Shown: positions 1-12,207, counted from the first letter of the stretch. The stretch: DNA of 64,000 bases from Paraspadella gotoi (GCA_051294375.1 CM119269.1:4497098-4561097), one strand, 5' to 3'. Notes: generated by a model not told the origin, from the sequence alone. Numbers and translations are program-made.

Positions 1-232
1 GCCGGCTCTCGTTATTTCGAAAAAGTACCAAACGATTAAAGTTTTTATGAGTGGCATAAACCTTATACGGTTTGGTTTTGTATTTTTATTAAATAAGATA
101 TATGAACCACTTTTAATAGTTTTAATACCGTAACGTGCAAATATATTGAACATGTATTCACTAAAGTCTAATGCTCTAAGCGTTCATCAAAATTGGCGAA
201 TTGGCAAATTAGCCCGTCTCAATTTCACAAAA

Positions 233-1448
233 TCATTTCTTGTCGAGATCTAGTCTGCTTAGCATTTCGTAGACGCCAACAAGAGCCTTGTCAACGATGC
301 CCACGCCGATCTGCGCCACCTAGGATGATGAAATAAATTTTTAATAAAATTAAACCTTAAAAATAAAATTTAATCGACAATCATTCTATTTCTAGTTTCC
401 AGTTTGTACTGATAACTTTTTCACGTTTTGAAACCTGAAATTCTTTGTTCCTCTGATCAACGTCCTTTTTCCCAACGATTTCCGCGGTTTTGAATTCGGT
501 GAGGGAGTCAAGGATGGTGTCGGCCGTGTTGAAGGTAGTGTCTGACGTTTTTTTCAGGACGAAATTTGCTGTCTAAGAAATAACAGTTAAAAACATTTAA
601 TTTTATCATAATTTTTTTATATGTAAATCCAAAAATATGTCAGCCATTCTTCACGACCAGTATTTTTGACCGATAAAATTAAATGAGATGTTACACATAC
701 TTTTTCTACTAATCATTTTTAGCTCATGTTATTTTTTATTCCTCTAATAATTTTATTTCTAATTATTATAATTTTTTTTAAAATCATCTTGGAATCTGCT
801 TGGACCTTGACAACTCCTGCAGCTAGACAATTTGGGTCATCCCTACAATCTGGTTTCGGAGTCTCGGTAGTCGCCTCCGCCTCCGATTTTGCCTTGGCGT
901 TCAGATCGTATGTACGGATGTTCCCAGCAGCAGGCTCGGAGGCCTGGTCCTCCAAAGGGCGAAAAAGGAAAGTTATTCGTTAATAGAATTAATATGTGTT
1001 CGGCTTTTTATATACATACAAGAATCAATGGTATTCAAGAGAAATTGACGCAGTCACTGGAAAATTAGGAGTTTTAAAATCTTTGCTAGTTGCTTGGTAA
1101 AAATTAGAAGCTGTTCGACCCAGAAATTTAATTTAGATTTTGACCATTAGGTAGTACCCATAGCTATTGGATAAATATAGCTAAAAGAGACAGTCATTAG
1201 CCTTCAATAAAAATTCTTTATCTTCCCCTTAGGTTTAAGTAGACCTACATCTTGTTTGCTCGTCGCTGAAGTTGACGTTGGGGGCGTGGTAGTCGTGGAA
1301 ATTGGCGGTGTCGTGGAGAGGGTTGTGATCGTTGTCGTAGGTCGAGTCGTGGGCGCATTAGTTGCGATTGCCTTAGGTGTTGTTGTAATTCTGTAGTAAC
1401 GATTGAACGGAGTCGGCAGTGCGGTGACTTGGACGAGGAAGCAAACCG
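233..1448 (-). CDS. Thr/Pro-rich, probably secreted protein, 5' end unresolved
   Basis: Four exons on the minus strand, all with GT-AG borders: 1448..1249, 949..806, 572..435 and 319..233 (stop at 233-235). The last three introns are phase 0 and the exons are exactly 48, 46 and 29 codons, so the model is coherent although no family is recognised. The first exon begins with a hydrophobic run (LTAVCFLVQVTALP) like the end of a signal peptide, followed by about 40 residues dominated by Thr and Pro (for example TTTITTLSTTPPISTTTTPP), which suggests an O-glycosylated mucin-like stalk. The next exon carries a possible disulfide pair (DCRDDPNC). The C-terminal half is charged and probably helical (FVLKKTSDTTFNTADTILDS) and ends LSRLDLDKK. 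The initiator methionine must lie in an exon upstream of 1448 that I could not place. An extracellular role is inference from composition. Confidence 0.5.
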
Positions 1449-3135
1449 CTGTTAAACGACAATCTTACAGAAATCACTGGCAATCACAAAAAGGCTTCGG
1501 CATTAGCACTTCCATAAACAGCCTATTTTGTAACTAGCTGTGGTATCGTAGTTAGTTACTATTACTACCCGACTGTTTCCTAGACGCCCCACAAAAGAAA
1601 ATAGAAATAACCCATTTTTAAAACACACACAAAAAAGAAAAATATGTTGCTTTTAATAAATCGTAGTGAAGTCAAAAATTTATGATCCAATTAAGTTTTC
1701 TTAATTTAATATTATGTTTTGTTATAATATAAAATAAGGAGAAATTTCAACGACTTTGTCATTCTCTGTTAAATTTAACTTTCTTCATGTCAATCATAAT
1801 CTATTCAAAAAGAAGAAACCCCTCTCAGTAGCCTACGATTATTAATGAAAATAACTCAATTTATTTAAAAAATAGTTACAATTTGGTAAATACTATCATA
1901 AAGACTTAATCATTTTTAATTCAATAAACAACTTTCTTTTGACTCCATTCTCCATTAACAAAAACAAAAGTAAAAAAACTATTCATTTGAGTCAATTTTC
2001 GATCAATTTCGTCATAAAAGGTTTCAAGTGATATAAAAATATGCCAATAATATAATAAATATCATATTCAAAGATATTTTAATCAAACATGACTTGTGTT
2101 CCCTTTCTTTCTCAAATTCAGCATCGCTTTTGGCGAATGCCTCATCTTTGAACCCAATGGTCGCGTGTTCTAGCCCTGGTCAAACGGTCCTTGACAAAGA
2201 GTGACGGGCCGTTTAAACCACCGGATCCGGAGTTACAGAAAACAAGACGAGAAAAGTTTCCTCGTCCCACTGAGCACACTTAGTGTAGGACCGGTGAGGC
2301 ATGGCAACCATATCTCCTCTCGGTTACTCGGTATCCTGTCATTTTGATAATTCAAATACAACCACTTTTCCTGAAATCGAATGGTCCCGATTCCAGAAAC
2401 ATACATTATTTAAATGAAATCTCTAATAGCATACTGTAAAATAAAATTTGATTTACTTACCAACAACAGCGGAAAAATTTATAAAAAACATTTTAAAGTT
2501 AAATTAAAAATTGTTCTCTTTAATCGTGTACAAAAATGTTTTGATTCAATATGTTAACGCAACAAATTCCTTAAACTCAACCTTTCAAACAAAATATTTG
2601 AAAAAAATATTTTGTATAAACAAGAACGAAGTTCGTTTTACACACAGCGCTGGTAGAAAAAACTAAACTTTCTTAAAGCCATAGGATATTGTCAGAACTT
2701 AAAAATGTAAAAACACGTTCTGTTTTAGCATCTAACAAAGTAATCTAAAATCATTTCTAGGCCAAGCCCAAGGATCAAGGTCTACATTTATTCCGTTCTT
2801 CAATTTTCAATCATTTAAATTCTAAGAACACCCTAGTTCTATTTGTCCTTCACTCCTTGTTTCTCCCCCATTCTCAGAAAATCAGTAATAACAAGAACTC
2901 TGTGTTGCGACGCAGTAACTATATTTTCACATAAGACATAACATTACATGAATAAAAAACTTTCTTCGCCTTTGTATTTATCATAAATTTTATAGCATGC
3001 ACTGCTTCGAAATTCCGTATTTTATTCCTTATACTTTATAGTTTAGGATTTCCTGAAGGCGGGGCTCGCAGTCTCTTAGATTTGAGGTTTTTCCTATTAT
3101 ATAACAAATGAGCAGCAAACTATAGCTATAATGAA
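1449..3135. other. AT-rich non-coding stretch with one SINE-like insert
   Basis: No exon-like reading frame is seen on either strand apart from the possible missing first exon of the Thr/Pro-rich gene. The only compositional break is a GC-richer patch at about 2105-2365. Confidence 0.5.
2105..2365 (+). repeat. tRNA-derived SINE-like element
   Basis: A GC-richer island in AT-rich DNA. Around 2161-2185 it reads TGGTCGCGTGTTCTAGCCCT, which resembles the T-arm/B-box region of a tRNA preceded by an anticodon-arm-like stretch. No open frame runs through it. Only one copy is in the window, so family membership cannot be shown here; it may be an ordinary unrecognised repeat. Confidence 0.3.
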
Positions 3136-3395
3136 ATTGGTACAACCAATATAAAAATTATCCATTCATTTAATAAATAAGCTATCTTGCCCCTGACTTT
3201 GGACAGGCTTTGGTGGTTTAAGGCCTCCATCACTCTTACAAGATAATGACATAGCAGGTCCCTGCAAGTTTTCAATCAAGACTCTCTCACAGTCTTGTTT
3301 ATTCACTCCCAGAGTACCTGGCTTCCCTATCAATGAAGTGGAAAATATTTCAAAGAATGTTTCAATTGTATGAAGCGAATTATATATATATATAT
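3136..3395 (+). repeat. Dispersed repeat family A, longest copy
   Basis: It begins ATTGGTACAACCAATATAAA and continues through a segment with ATAAGCTATCTTGCC and AATGAAGTGGAAAATATTTC, ending in a TA microsatellite. A diverged copy lies at 11200-11440 with the same order of motifs. Short truncated copies lie at about 23440-23480 and 33150-33182 (reverse orientation), 53655-53705 and 54845-54925. No coding capacity: a SINE- or MITE-like element. Confidence 0.7.
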
Positions 3396-3815
3396 AATAT
3401 ACACGTTAGTGGGACAGACGGACCGACAGACAAGCGAGTTGTTCCGCGAGTACTCGCGGCGTAACTAAAAATAACAGCAAAGCGAAGTTACAGGCCCATG
3501 GTAAATTGGAGATCCATAATTGCTTCCACTGATTAAATTCGCAAAATAAACAACAAAATGGGGTACTTGTTACGTCCCGTTTCAACGAAACGTACGAACA
3601 ATTTAATTACGTCATTATGATTATCATTATGTGAGCGTGATGAGAATTACACAATAGATTAAGACTGTATGGGAGAATCTAATGGTTATAAATGCACATT
3701 TCATGCGCGTACAAATAAAATAAAATCCAATGACTAGCGCCTACGAGAAAATACGGCTTGTTGGCCTCTAAAAATCGCTCGAAAGAGTCAGTTGTTAATT
3801 GGAAAAAAAAGCGAT

Positions 3816-5725
3816 TCATGTGGAGACCGCTCTTTGCAGGGGATTTTGCTTGAGTTGCAGCAGAATGGAGCGCATCCTGGAGACGTCCTTGGTGTTCTTA
3901 TTGTTCTTGGGATTAAAGTCGCAAAGCCGCGAGATGCGCTCCCACTCGTTGCCTGGCGTCGTTTCGTCGCGTTCTTTGACGAACTCGGCCTCGGCGACAC
4001 TGGGGAGGACAAGCGTTAAAAGGAATTTTAAGAACGGGGAATAAGAAAAGCCGAAAATCTTTTAGCGGCGAATCAATTCACACCGGTTGTTTTTCTTGTG
4101 CTTCTCCACTTGTTCAGCTTGTCTGGCGTACCATTCTTCTAACTCTCTCTTTGCCGTCGCGCGCCATTCCTCCATTTTTACCTCCTCATTTTTGTCTACA
4201 AAAAAAAAAAAAAAAATAGTTACGTTATTACAGTAACTTTTGGTTATTTTTTGTTCCTATGAAAGTAGTTTCGAACCTTTCTCAGCGATCTTCTTTTGTT
4301 GTTCTTCCCGCCAAATCAGAATCTTTTGAGGCGGCGTGGTGCTTTCAGATTCGTCTGTCCCGTTGACCTGATTCGGGAAATTGATATTAAGACTAGGAGG
4401 ATAAGCCTAATACTAATAGCAATCATTTTAATCATTATTTTAGCAATAATATTAAAAAATCGGCAGGCAGTCATGCAAATAAATTAATAATCTCTAATAA
4501 GTTAAACTTCTAGGCATGTTGCGCATCGAAAGAGGACTTTTATTTATGATGGTGGTACATTTCACTTCAATTATATTAGGGAGCATTAAGATTAAACCGC
4601 TCTTATTCATAATCCTCAACTCATAAGACTAAAATGGCATTAACGGTTTAAGATTTCTTTTCGTTTCTGACGAGAAACTATGTATAAAAATTGATATTTT
4701 ATTGATTTGATATTTTGGATTATATGCGAAAAATAATAAAAAAACCCTGGTGAAAATACAAACTTTTTTCAAAAAACCACCCCTAACCTCCCCAACTACT
4801 TTTAACGTTCACCACCCCAAACCCTAACCTTAACCACCTTTAACCTTAACTAACCGTAAACACACTTAACCCTAACCCCTGATCACCACTCCCAACCCTT
4901 ACCCACTTCTAAACCCCAACTAACCCTATCCACCTATACTCCTTAATCTAAAAAAGCTTATGAGAAATACGAGTAGAAAAATAACCAACTGGGTTCCAGT
5001 CGACAAAATTTAAATAGTGCCTCTAAAATGCAATTTAAATTTAATGCTCCAAATTTAAATACAAAATCATCTTGACATGCCATCTTGATATCATCTCTAC
5101 CTCTGTCCGAGTAAGACCATCTAAAGAATAGTCCACTGCAGAAGACATGTCTGTTTCACCAAACAGATCATTTTCAATAGGTTTTTCATTGCTACTAGCC
5201 TCCGATCCAGCAAAGAAGTCCAATCCATCTTGGGAAATAGCAGAATAATCCTTTATGGAATATAAAATACGGTAACATGCACGTTCAAAACACAAGACCC
5301 ACAAAATTAAAATGAAATTGAAAACCAAACAAAAAGCACCAAGAATCACGATCGAATTAAAACCTGAACAACTTGGTACAGATCGTTTATCTTTTCGTGC
5401 AAATTAATATACTGCAAAAAAAATTATGTTGGGTTTTAAGAAAAAAACTTAAGCTAAATAACTAATATAAATCCACATGCGTAGAGAGACAAATGAAATT
5501 GTCACCTGACTGGGATCGGAGGTCGCCGTCGTGTCTGTAAAGTGAAACGAAATGATTTGAGGCAAAATGATCAATCGAGGTTCTCTCGGACAAAGACCCA
5601 ACCCTCTGACCTGGAATCGGACCGCCGAACCCGTCGTCCTCCAACCCAGCCAACTCTTGCTGCTCTCTCGCCAAAAAGTCCGCGGCAGGATCATCTTCGA
5701 GTCCGGTCGTGAAAGGGTCAGCCAT
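3816..5725 (-). CDS. Clc: Clathrin light chain
   Basis: Regulatory subunit of the clathrin triskelion: it binds the heavy-chain leg and controls cage assembly on coated vesicles. Seven exons: 5725..5611, 5534..5506, 5411..5364, 5250..5101, 4367..4277, 4195..4084, 3999..3816. The total is 729 nt, 242 aa, close to animal light chains. The N terminus is acidic with the conserved segment LAREQQELAGLEDD. The heavy-chain-binding helix is seen in WREEQQKKIAEK and ELEEWYARQAEQVEK. The C terminus carries the conserved NEWERISRLCDFNPK and DVSRMRSILLQLKQNPL. The start is the first ATG before the acidic block. The 29-nt exon is needed to restore frame: reading straight through from 5611 gives a frame that does not join the 48-nt exon. 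The 48-nt exon (YINLHEKINDLYQ) may be a lineage-specific or alternative segment. Intron 4368-5100 holds degenerate telomere-like DNA. Confidence 0.93.
4760..4940 (+). repeat. Degenerate telomere-like CCCTAA/TTAACC tract in a clathrin light chain intron
   Basis: Variants such as AACCCTAACC, TTAACCTTAACTAACC and TTAACCCTAACCCC occur about every 10-20 bases, mixed with CACC-rich spacer. The copies are imperfect and run in one direction, as in old interstitial telomeric tracts, but chance enrichment of a simple pyrimidine-strand repeat is possible. Confidence 0.5.
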
Positions 5726-7633
5726 TTCGGTTCAAATCAATAGGAATCTATGTTAACGAATCATTATTAGAACTCATGTAACGAGAAAGAGATCACAATC
5801 GGGTCGAATAATTGTTTACGATTGAGCAATACACTATAATTTAAAAAGGGAAACGGAATTTTTGTAAAGTAAAAGAGAAAAACAGCACGAATAAAAAATA
5901 TTCCAGTGATTGGCAGAGGTTAAAGAAAGGTGTTATAGAAGGAATAAAAGCCAAAAAGATAAGGCAAAGGAATAATTCTTATACTATAGTTATAGAGGGC
6001 GTCTCGTTGGAGGTTGGCAGAGGAGGGGCGTTGTTGCACAGTTGTTGGCAATCACCAGTCAAAGGACGCGAGGCCATGCCGCCGCAGCAGCAGTCACAGC
6101 CGTCAAAGAGAGAGAGAGAGAGAGAGAGAGATAAATTATATACAGCTTATCATCATCGATGTCCTTAAAATAAAGTAAATGTGACTTATATTTTTTCCAT
6201 TTAAACTCATTTCCACTGGCACAATTCCGTCAAAACTTTATATCAAGCTTCTTCACAAACTTTCCTTCCCGCTCACAAAATTTCATCTCAATCTATTATG
6301 GGTTAAAATAAGTAAAAAGAGTCAAGTAAATGTGACTCATATTTTTTTCATTTAAACTCATTTCCACTCGTACCGAAACTTTATATTAAGCTTCGTCACA
6401 CATTTTCCTACCCACACACAAAATTTGAACTCAATCTATCCATCCAATTATGATTAATTAGAGTATTTATTGGCTAAAATAGTAAAAAGATTTTAGTAAA
6501 TGCGACTTATGTTTTTTCCATTTAAACTCATATCCACTCACACGATTCCGTCTAAACTTTATATCCAGCTTCATCACACATGTTCCTACCCATACACAAA
6601 ATTTCATTCCGATCCAACCAGCCAATCACGAGTTATTGGGACTTTTTGCTAAGGTGGGACGGATGGACGGATTGATTGACTGATTAATTAATTAGTGATT
6701 AATTAATTGACTAATTGATTAATTAACTGATTAATTATTTGCTTTATTAATACATCCTGCATATACATTTAATATAAAAGGGAAAAAAATCATAATCAAT
6801 TAGTGAAACAGGTTTTTTGTTTTTTTCCATTTAAACTCATTTCCACTCAACCATTCCATCAAAACATGGTTTCCTGTTCAATCACACACTTTCCTACTCA
6901 CATACAAAATTCCAGGTCAATCGCCCCATCCACTCATGAGCAATTGGTGTTGAAATAGTGAATTATATTTTTTGTTTTTTTCCATTTAAACTCATTTCCA
7001 CTCGGACGATTCCATCGAAACTTTATACAGCTCAATCACACACTTCCCTACCGACACACAAAATTTCATTCAAATCCATCCATCCAATCACGAGTATTGG
7101 TGTTTTTTGCTAAGGTGGGACGGACAGACGGACGACGACGGACGGACATCAATTTTTTTGCATAATTTATTATAATTCGATGTTCTGACATGATATAAGT
7201 TAGTGCCCGACAATATTGAGGGGGCGGACCGACAGAGCGACAAAGTGAATTATAGAGCGATTCCGAAAATGTATTCACTTAAAACATTTGATGCATTCTA
7301 CGCCCTTTTATATCAGTTTTAATTAAAATATAAAATAAAAAAAACCTATCTGAAGAGTTGCAGGTCAAACGAAAAGGTCAATCCATCTGATATTTTTTAT
7401 GAATTTTTTATTAGTGAATTATAAAAATGTAATAGAGAAACATTTTTAAATTTCTACTTGTATCCTTGAAAGTGAAACGTTTTTAAACTTTAACCCTGAA
7501 TTCTTCCTAACTGTAACGAGTTTATCAAAATGTCTCTCTATTACATTTTTAAAAATGTTTTTAAGATTGCTAATCAAATTTTTAAATCAATATTATTGCA
7601 GTCGCTAAGCCTTTAGGCACATGCAACTTTCAC
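5726..7633. repeat. Intergenic array of dispersed repeat family B, with a GA microsatellite
   Basis: No gene is seen. A (GA)n tract lies at about 6106-6130. From about 6190 a module with CCATTTAAACTCATTTCCACT recurs near 6198, 6350, 6518, 6827 and 6983, each followed by CAAAATTTCA-like and ATCCA(T/C)CCAATCA-like motifs and a (GGAC)n-rich patch with AAAGTGAATTATA. Spacing is about 150-300 bp, so this is a loose tandem array. Further copies, one partly inverted, lie at 9170-9830. Confidence 0.7.
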
Positions 7634-9065
7634 CTGAAACAGAAACATAGATGCTGCTCTTTGCGCCCCGTAGAGGCAGCTCAGCGTTGCCGACATGCCC
7701 AATGGTGACATCTGTGGCACTAACTTAACGACAGGAATCAGCGCTGCAAAAAGCGCCGAAGCCACTGCGCCGACGATGGAGGCGTCGCGATTGCCGATCT
7801 TGGCATTCGTCCAGGGACAGACCAAGAGAGCGACGGGGATGACGGCGAGGCAAGGCACACTTGCGACAAAGCCGAGAGCAAAAGATGACAGACCGGCGCC
7901 ACCATGCGACGCCATTAACCCGCCCCACATCGTCAACGCCTCCTTGGTACTTTTGGCCGTCAATTTAAAAGTGACCATAGCGAAGACGATGACAACGAGC
8001 GGGAAAGATATTTTTGAAACTTTATTGGCCTCTTGTTTGTTGGGATCAATTGGTAGCAGGGTTTCTCCATATCCTTCTAAAATTTCGTTAGTGAGTTTTA
8101 AAGGGTAAGGGTCTATTACGTCTCGTTGGTTTGCTTCAATCTTACTTCCTTTGTCTTTAGCGCTCTCCTTTGGTAGCGTCCTTGTCTTGTCTTTTTCTTC
8201 GTCTTCAATGCTTGTTATGAGAGGTTGTACTTCGTTAACGTCGCGCCCTACAATGGATGTCGTTTCAAGGAAAGCTTGGAGAAAGACACAAGCACATATG
8301 CAGAGGAAGACAGTTGGGGTAGCACATAAGAGGAAAGGAAGATTGACAGGTGGATGCCTCAATAGTGGAACATCTGTGAAAGAGAAAGTGGAATTGGGCC
8401 TGAAATTTGGTTTAGTATTAATAGCACTATCAGCGTCATCTTGGTACCATCATCATCTCGTCCAATAATCAAAGTACATTGTACACGTAAAAGTCCATAC
8501 GTCCTGGAAACTGACCAATGAGGCTCGCGGCTGTCAACGGTCCCAGTACAAAGCCCAGCTGAATGGCGATAATCAAAAGGCCCATGTTGAGGTCCCGACT
8601 CTTAGTGTCAGAGAGATCGGCGACGGTAGCAAAGAGGACTCCGCGGGCGTCAACGGCGCCCATTGCTAGACGCCACACCACAGCAGCCTTGAAAGAACCG
8701 GCGGCGCCAAAGCCAATGTTGGTCACCGCCATTAAAAAAAGCGAAGCTATAAGGATTGGACGACGACCCCAGCGATCAGAGAGGTGACCCCAGAGGATGT
8801 TGAGCAAGGCGCCAAGGTAGTACACGCCTGGTAAGCAAAGGGATTATTGAAAATTTGAATAATTTAGAATAAAATACGTGAACAACTTGATGAAAAACTG
8901 ACCTATCATAAGACCACTGCTATATCCAATATTTCTCTCTTTTGTTCCAAAATGGCGGACGACGTCAGGGGCATAGCCAAAGATAGAAGAGTAGCTGACA
9001 CTCAAGGCGATCATGGCGACACAAACAGCCAAAAGGCTCGTCCAGTGGTGCTTTGAATTAATCAT
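7634..9065 (-). CDS. MFS transporter, exons 1-3 (terminal exon displaced to 13744-14037)
   Basis: Exons 9065..8903, 8827..8501 and 8373..7634 encode the first 410 residues of a proton-coupled-type major facilitator, a multi-pass membrane carrier. The start is the ATG at 9065. TM1 is LLAVCVAMIALSVSYSSIFG; after TM2 comes the signature loop GHLSDRWGRRP (MFS motif A). A long acidic and basic central loop (DEEKDKTRTLPKESAKDKGS) separates the two six-helix halves, which is normal. The third exon ends MFLFQ at a phase-0 donor (CAG/GTGAAAG), but no exon follows at lower coordinates, where a minus-strand gene must continue. The matching phase-0 terminal exon lies upstream at 13744-14037. Joined length is 507 aa, typical for the superfamily. 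The substrate cannot be named; similarity by eye is to ZIFL/Tpo1-like drug-proton carriers. Confidence 0.85.
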
Positions 9066-9169
9066 TCTTGATGCATTACTATAAAAATAAGAATATTTTC
9101 TTCGCCTGATTTGCTTAGATAAATTATCTCAGAACATTTAATTAAGATAAATAATGCAAAGAAATCGAT

Positions 9170-9830
9170 TTCCTTCCGTCCGTCTCTCTGTCTGTTTGTC
9201 CCTCCGTGCGTCCCCTGTAAGATTTGAACGCCAATTACTCATGAGTAGATCATAAGATTGATTTGAAATTTTGTGTGTGGGTTGTAAAGTGGGTGATTTA
9301 GCTAGAAATCAAGTTAAAATTAGGCATGAGAAAATGAGTTTAAATTGAAACAAGTTTGAGCAAACTATGCCGGATCTGCCCACGATTATTAGCGGTAAGC
9401 AGCTGATCAGATAATTAACTAATTAATTAAATTAATATTAATTTTTTTATTCGTGTCGCCTCTTAATCTTAATAATTAATAACTTATTTATTAATAATTA
9501 ATTAATGCATCTTGAATTTACATTTAACATAAAAAAGCATAATCAAATAGTGAAATAGATTGTTTGTTTTTTCCATTTTAACTCATTTCCACTTGGACGA
9601 TTCCATCAAAACTTTATTTCCTGCTCAATCACGAGTAATTGGTGTTTTTTGTTAAGGTGGGACGGACGAACAGACAGACAGAAACAGACAGACGGATGGA
9701 CGGACATAATTTATTTGCATAATTTATCATAATTTGATGTTCTGACAAGATTGGGGGGGCGGACCGACGGACCGACAAAGTGAATTATACTTTATAGAGC
9801 CGGAATCTGCTGTAAGCATATCCGGCTAAA
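9170..9830. repeat. Dispersed repeat family B, second cluster
   Basis: The same modules as at 6.2-7.3 kb: CATTTTAACTCATTTCCACT near 9573, a GGACGGAC-like patch near 9660-9710, and ACAAAGTGAATTATACT at 9774. An inverted module (AAAATGAGTTTAAATTGAAA) near 9330 suggests an inverted pair. AT-rich linkers have long ATTAATTA runs. Confidence 0.65.
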
Positions 9831-11199
9831 AACAAAAGTCACGTTCCACCGTTTAATTTTATTTTTTTAAATAAAATGTAAATGTACACTGAAGCAACAA
9901 TTATAAGTATATAACAAGTAATGACCGCTACAGAAAATAAAAAGAAAAAAGAAAACAAATAAATAAAGAAAACAAGAAATGACTTTTAAGTGAAATGACA
10001 AAAAAAAACCAAAAAGATAGCATTAGAACTCAACAACTCACTAATGTGAATGAGAAGAATGTTTTTTCTTGACAAAATGTAGAGTCGTACCGTAGTTAAA
10101 ACGGCCAAAGTCGATAGTATCAAACAGAATTAGTCGGCGGACATGAAACCGGTTTTCTACTCCTGCGCGCGAATTAGTAGAAATTTATTTTTACTAAAGG
10201 AACCTGATTAACCTGTTATATTTTTACCTTACTTCATTTAGCATGGTGTTACAGCCTGATCCGAAGCTCAAGGACTGCTTATAATGAACGGTTCTGTCAT
10301 TAACACTTATCAATAATTACTGTCTCTTCAGATTTAAATTTAAATTTAGATTTAAATGAATCAAATTTTTTCACATTTAACTTTGCAGTGGAGTACTTCA
10401 ATTTAAAAAAATCACTGCTCCCACAGCCTGGTTTTTATTAAATTTATGCCCAACTTTTCATCTTTTAATAAATTTTAACTTTTTCATAATTTTAGAATTT
10501 TAGAAAATCTAGGTATAAAGGACTTTTAAACTTTTAAAACTTTTTTTTGTTTTTTGCACGTGACTGTAACGCTCAAGCATGTCATTTACATATGGCCAGT
10601 TTTATATGGTTGATTTTTTTTAAAGCTTTATTCTTTACATAGACTTTCCTTATTACTGTTTCTGAGTAGGTATGTATATTGTATATGTATAACCTTGTCC
10701 TCCCCCGTTCAATTTATAAAACGTTTCATTGTTTTTCAGTCCGAATAAGACAAGACTAGTTTATCAGCGTAAGAAAATAATTTTTGAAAATCATATTTTC
10801 CTCTAATTTTTTTGTTACGTGTATGACCATTGACCATTTAGTGAGAAAAAGAATTTCTTTAACAACAACGATTTTTTATTAATAGTTGTTGTTCAAGAAA
10901 TTCTTTTTCTCACTAAATCTTAAAAACACAACGAAAGAAAGAAATGATACAATGTCTACCATTGACCAATAATTTAAGTTCTTAAAGACTTCTTCTTCTA
11001 GACTCAATTTAAGAAAGTCAAACCCTAAATTTTGATACAAAAATATTTTTATTTAGCGAAATTATTAAGCTTAGCTCATGTATAGATTTTTACGCGAGAA
11101 TCATAAAACAAGAATTTAGAATTCGCCATTCAGAGTTTCTATCCGTTTATCTTTACGCTACTATTAAGTCTCTACTAAAAATTAATTGATTTCAGGTCA
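9831..11199. other. AT-rich intergenic DNA, no gene seen
   Basis: No exon-like frame with plausible splice borders on either strand. The only structure is the inverted repeat at 10837-10917. Confidence 0.5.
10837..10917. repeat. Near-perfect inverted repeat (33-nt arms, 15-nt loop)
   Basis: The left arm 10837-10869 begins TTTAGTGAGAAAAAGAATTT. The right arm 10885-10917 is its reverse complement with one mismatch. A transcript would fold into a long hairpin. It could be a short MITE remnant, a small-RNA precursor or neutral palindrome. Confidence 0.75.
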
Positions 11200-11440
11200 A
11201 ATGATATTGGTACAAACTATATAAATTATCCATTCGTTAAATAAATAAGCTCTCTGTCTCCTAAGTGAGGACAGGCAATAGTGGGTTACAGGAAAAAACA
11301 TAGCAAGTTCTTAATCCATTCTCTGCCATGATCCTCAATTTCCAGTTCATTTACTCCCTTGGCACCTGACTTCCTTATTATATTAATGAAGTGAAAAAAA
11401 TATTTTCATGAACTGTTTCATAAAATGTCAATTAATTTCA
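11200..11440 (+). repeat. Dispersed repeat family A, second long copy
   Basis: It shares with 3136-3395 the ordered motifs ATTGGTACAA, AAATTATCCATTC, AAATAAATAAGCT, GGACAGGC, CAGTTCATTTACTCCC and AATGAAGTG, with many substitutions and small indels, as expected of an old transposed copy. Confidence 0.65.
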
Positions 11441-11657
11441 ATGTGAATGTCTCTTCCTCTTTTTATTTTAGGATTAACATAATGTACTACTGTAATTCAT
11501 AATTTCTAATTCTGACTTTACATTGTACATAAAAAACGCAGTGAAGTAAGTGCTGCCACTTTTTTTTTTTTTTTGCGAAAAAAATTTATCGTTTAACGAC
11601 AAAAAGTTGAAAACAATCCTAACTACAATTAGTACAATTACCCGTTGCTCTTCTGCG

Positions 11658-12207
11658 TCATTCAATAGCGACATCCGCACACCCGTAGAATTGCTCTTGG
11701 GGTCCGTGACCCATTCCGCACCCTTGACTGTCGCAGCCCCAATTTGATGCGCAGTTCCAGCGCCACTGGATCACGCACTGATCGCAGGTGAGACCGTCCG
11801 GAAGTTTAACGTGGAGATCGTATTTTCCAGTGCGCAGACTCCCACGAGGCATAGTCCATCGAGTAGAACCCCCTGACGCGTGGAAAAGAAGAAGAGTGAT
11901 TGAGAGATGGATCGAAAAAAGATAGTCAAAATAACCATTCTATTTCACGCATTTGTTCATTACTAATCAAGTTGCGAAAATATTTATTAATGATAAAAAA
12001 TGAAAAATTTAATTTCTTCCTTTGCAATGTGTCATTTAGTTGAATATAAAAAGCTGCTTCTTTTAATATTCACCTTCCCCAATTTCCATGGCTTGAAAGC
12101 AAGATTCCTCGGCTCTTGTATGCTTGTCCTTCACTGGGCAGATGCTGTACTCGAACCATCCGCCGTGATTAGCTGTGATTTCCACTGTTATCTTAACCGT
12201 TGATCCC
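11658..12207 (-). CDS. AA15-type lytic polysaccharide monooxygenase, C-terminal half only
   Basis: Two exons, 12207..12074 and 11872..11658 (stop 11658-11660). AA15 enzymes are secreted copper oxidases that cleave chitin or cellulose. The first exon has the core strand ITANHGGWFEYSICP. The second has the family's Cys-rich end: LPDGLTCDQCVIQWRW, SNWGCDSQGCGMG and GPQEQFYGCADVAIE. The internal His (ANH) and the Tyr near the C terminus (QFYGC) fit the expected copper-site side residues. The N-terminal half, with signal peptide and the catalytic first His of the histidine brace, is missing. The 12207 acceptor needs a phase-2 exon upstream, but only AT-rich DNA and then the calmodulin-like gene follow. 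The gene is therefore cut at about 12.2-12.56 kb, in line with the block scrambling described in the findings. Confidence 0.85.

Noticed and set aside
5449-5610. Read-through N-terminal exon of clathrin light chain to 5506
   Set aside because: It leaves the frame incompatible with the next exon; a 76-nt intron (5535-5610) with GT and CAG borders restores it.
6190-7290. CRISPR-like array
   Set aside because: The repeats are long, diverged and unevenly spaced in a eukaryotic intergenic region; there are no uniform spacers and no cas genes.
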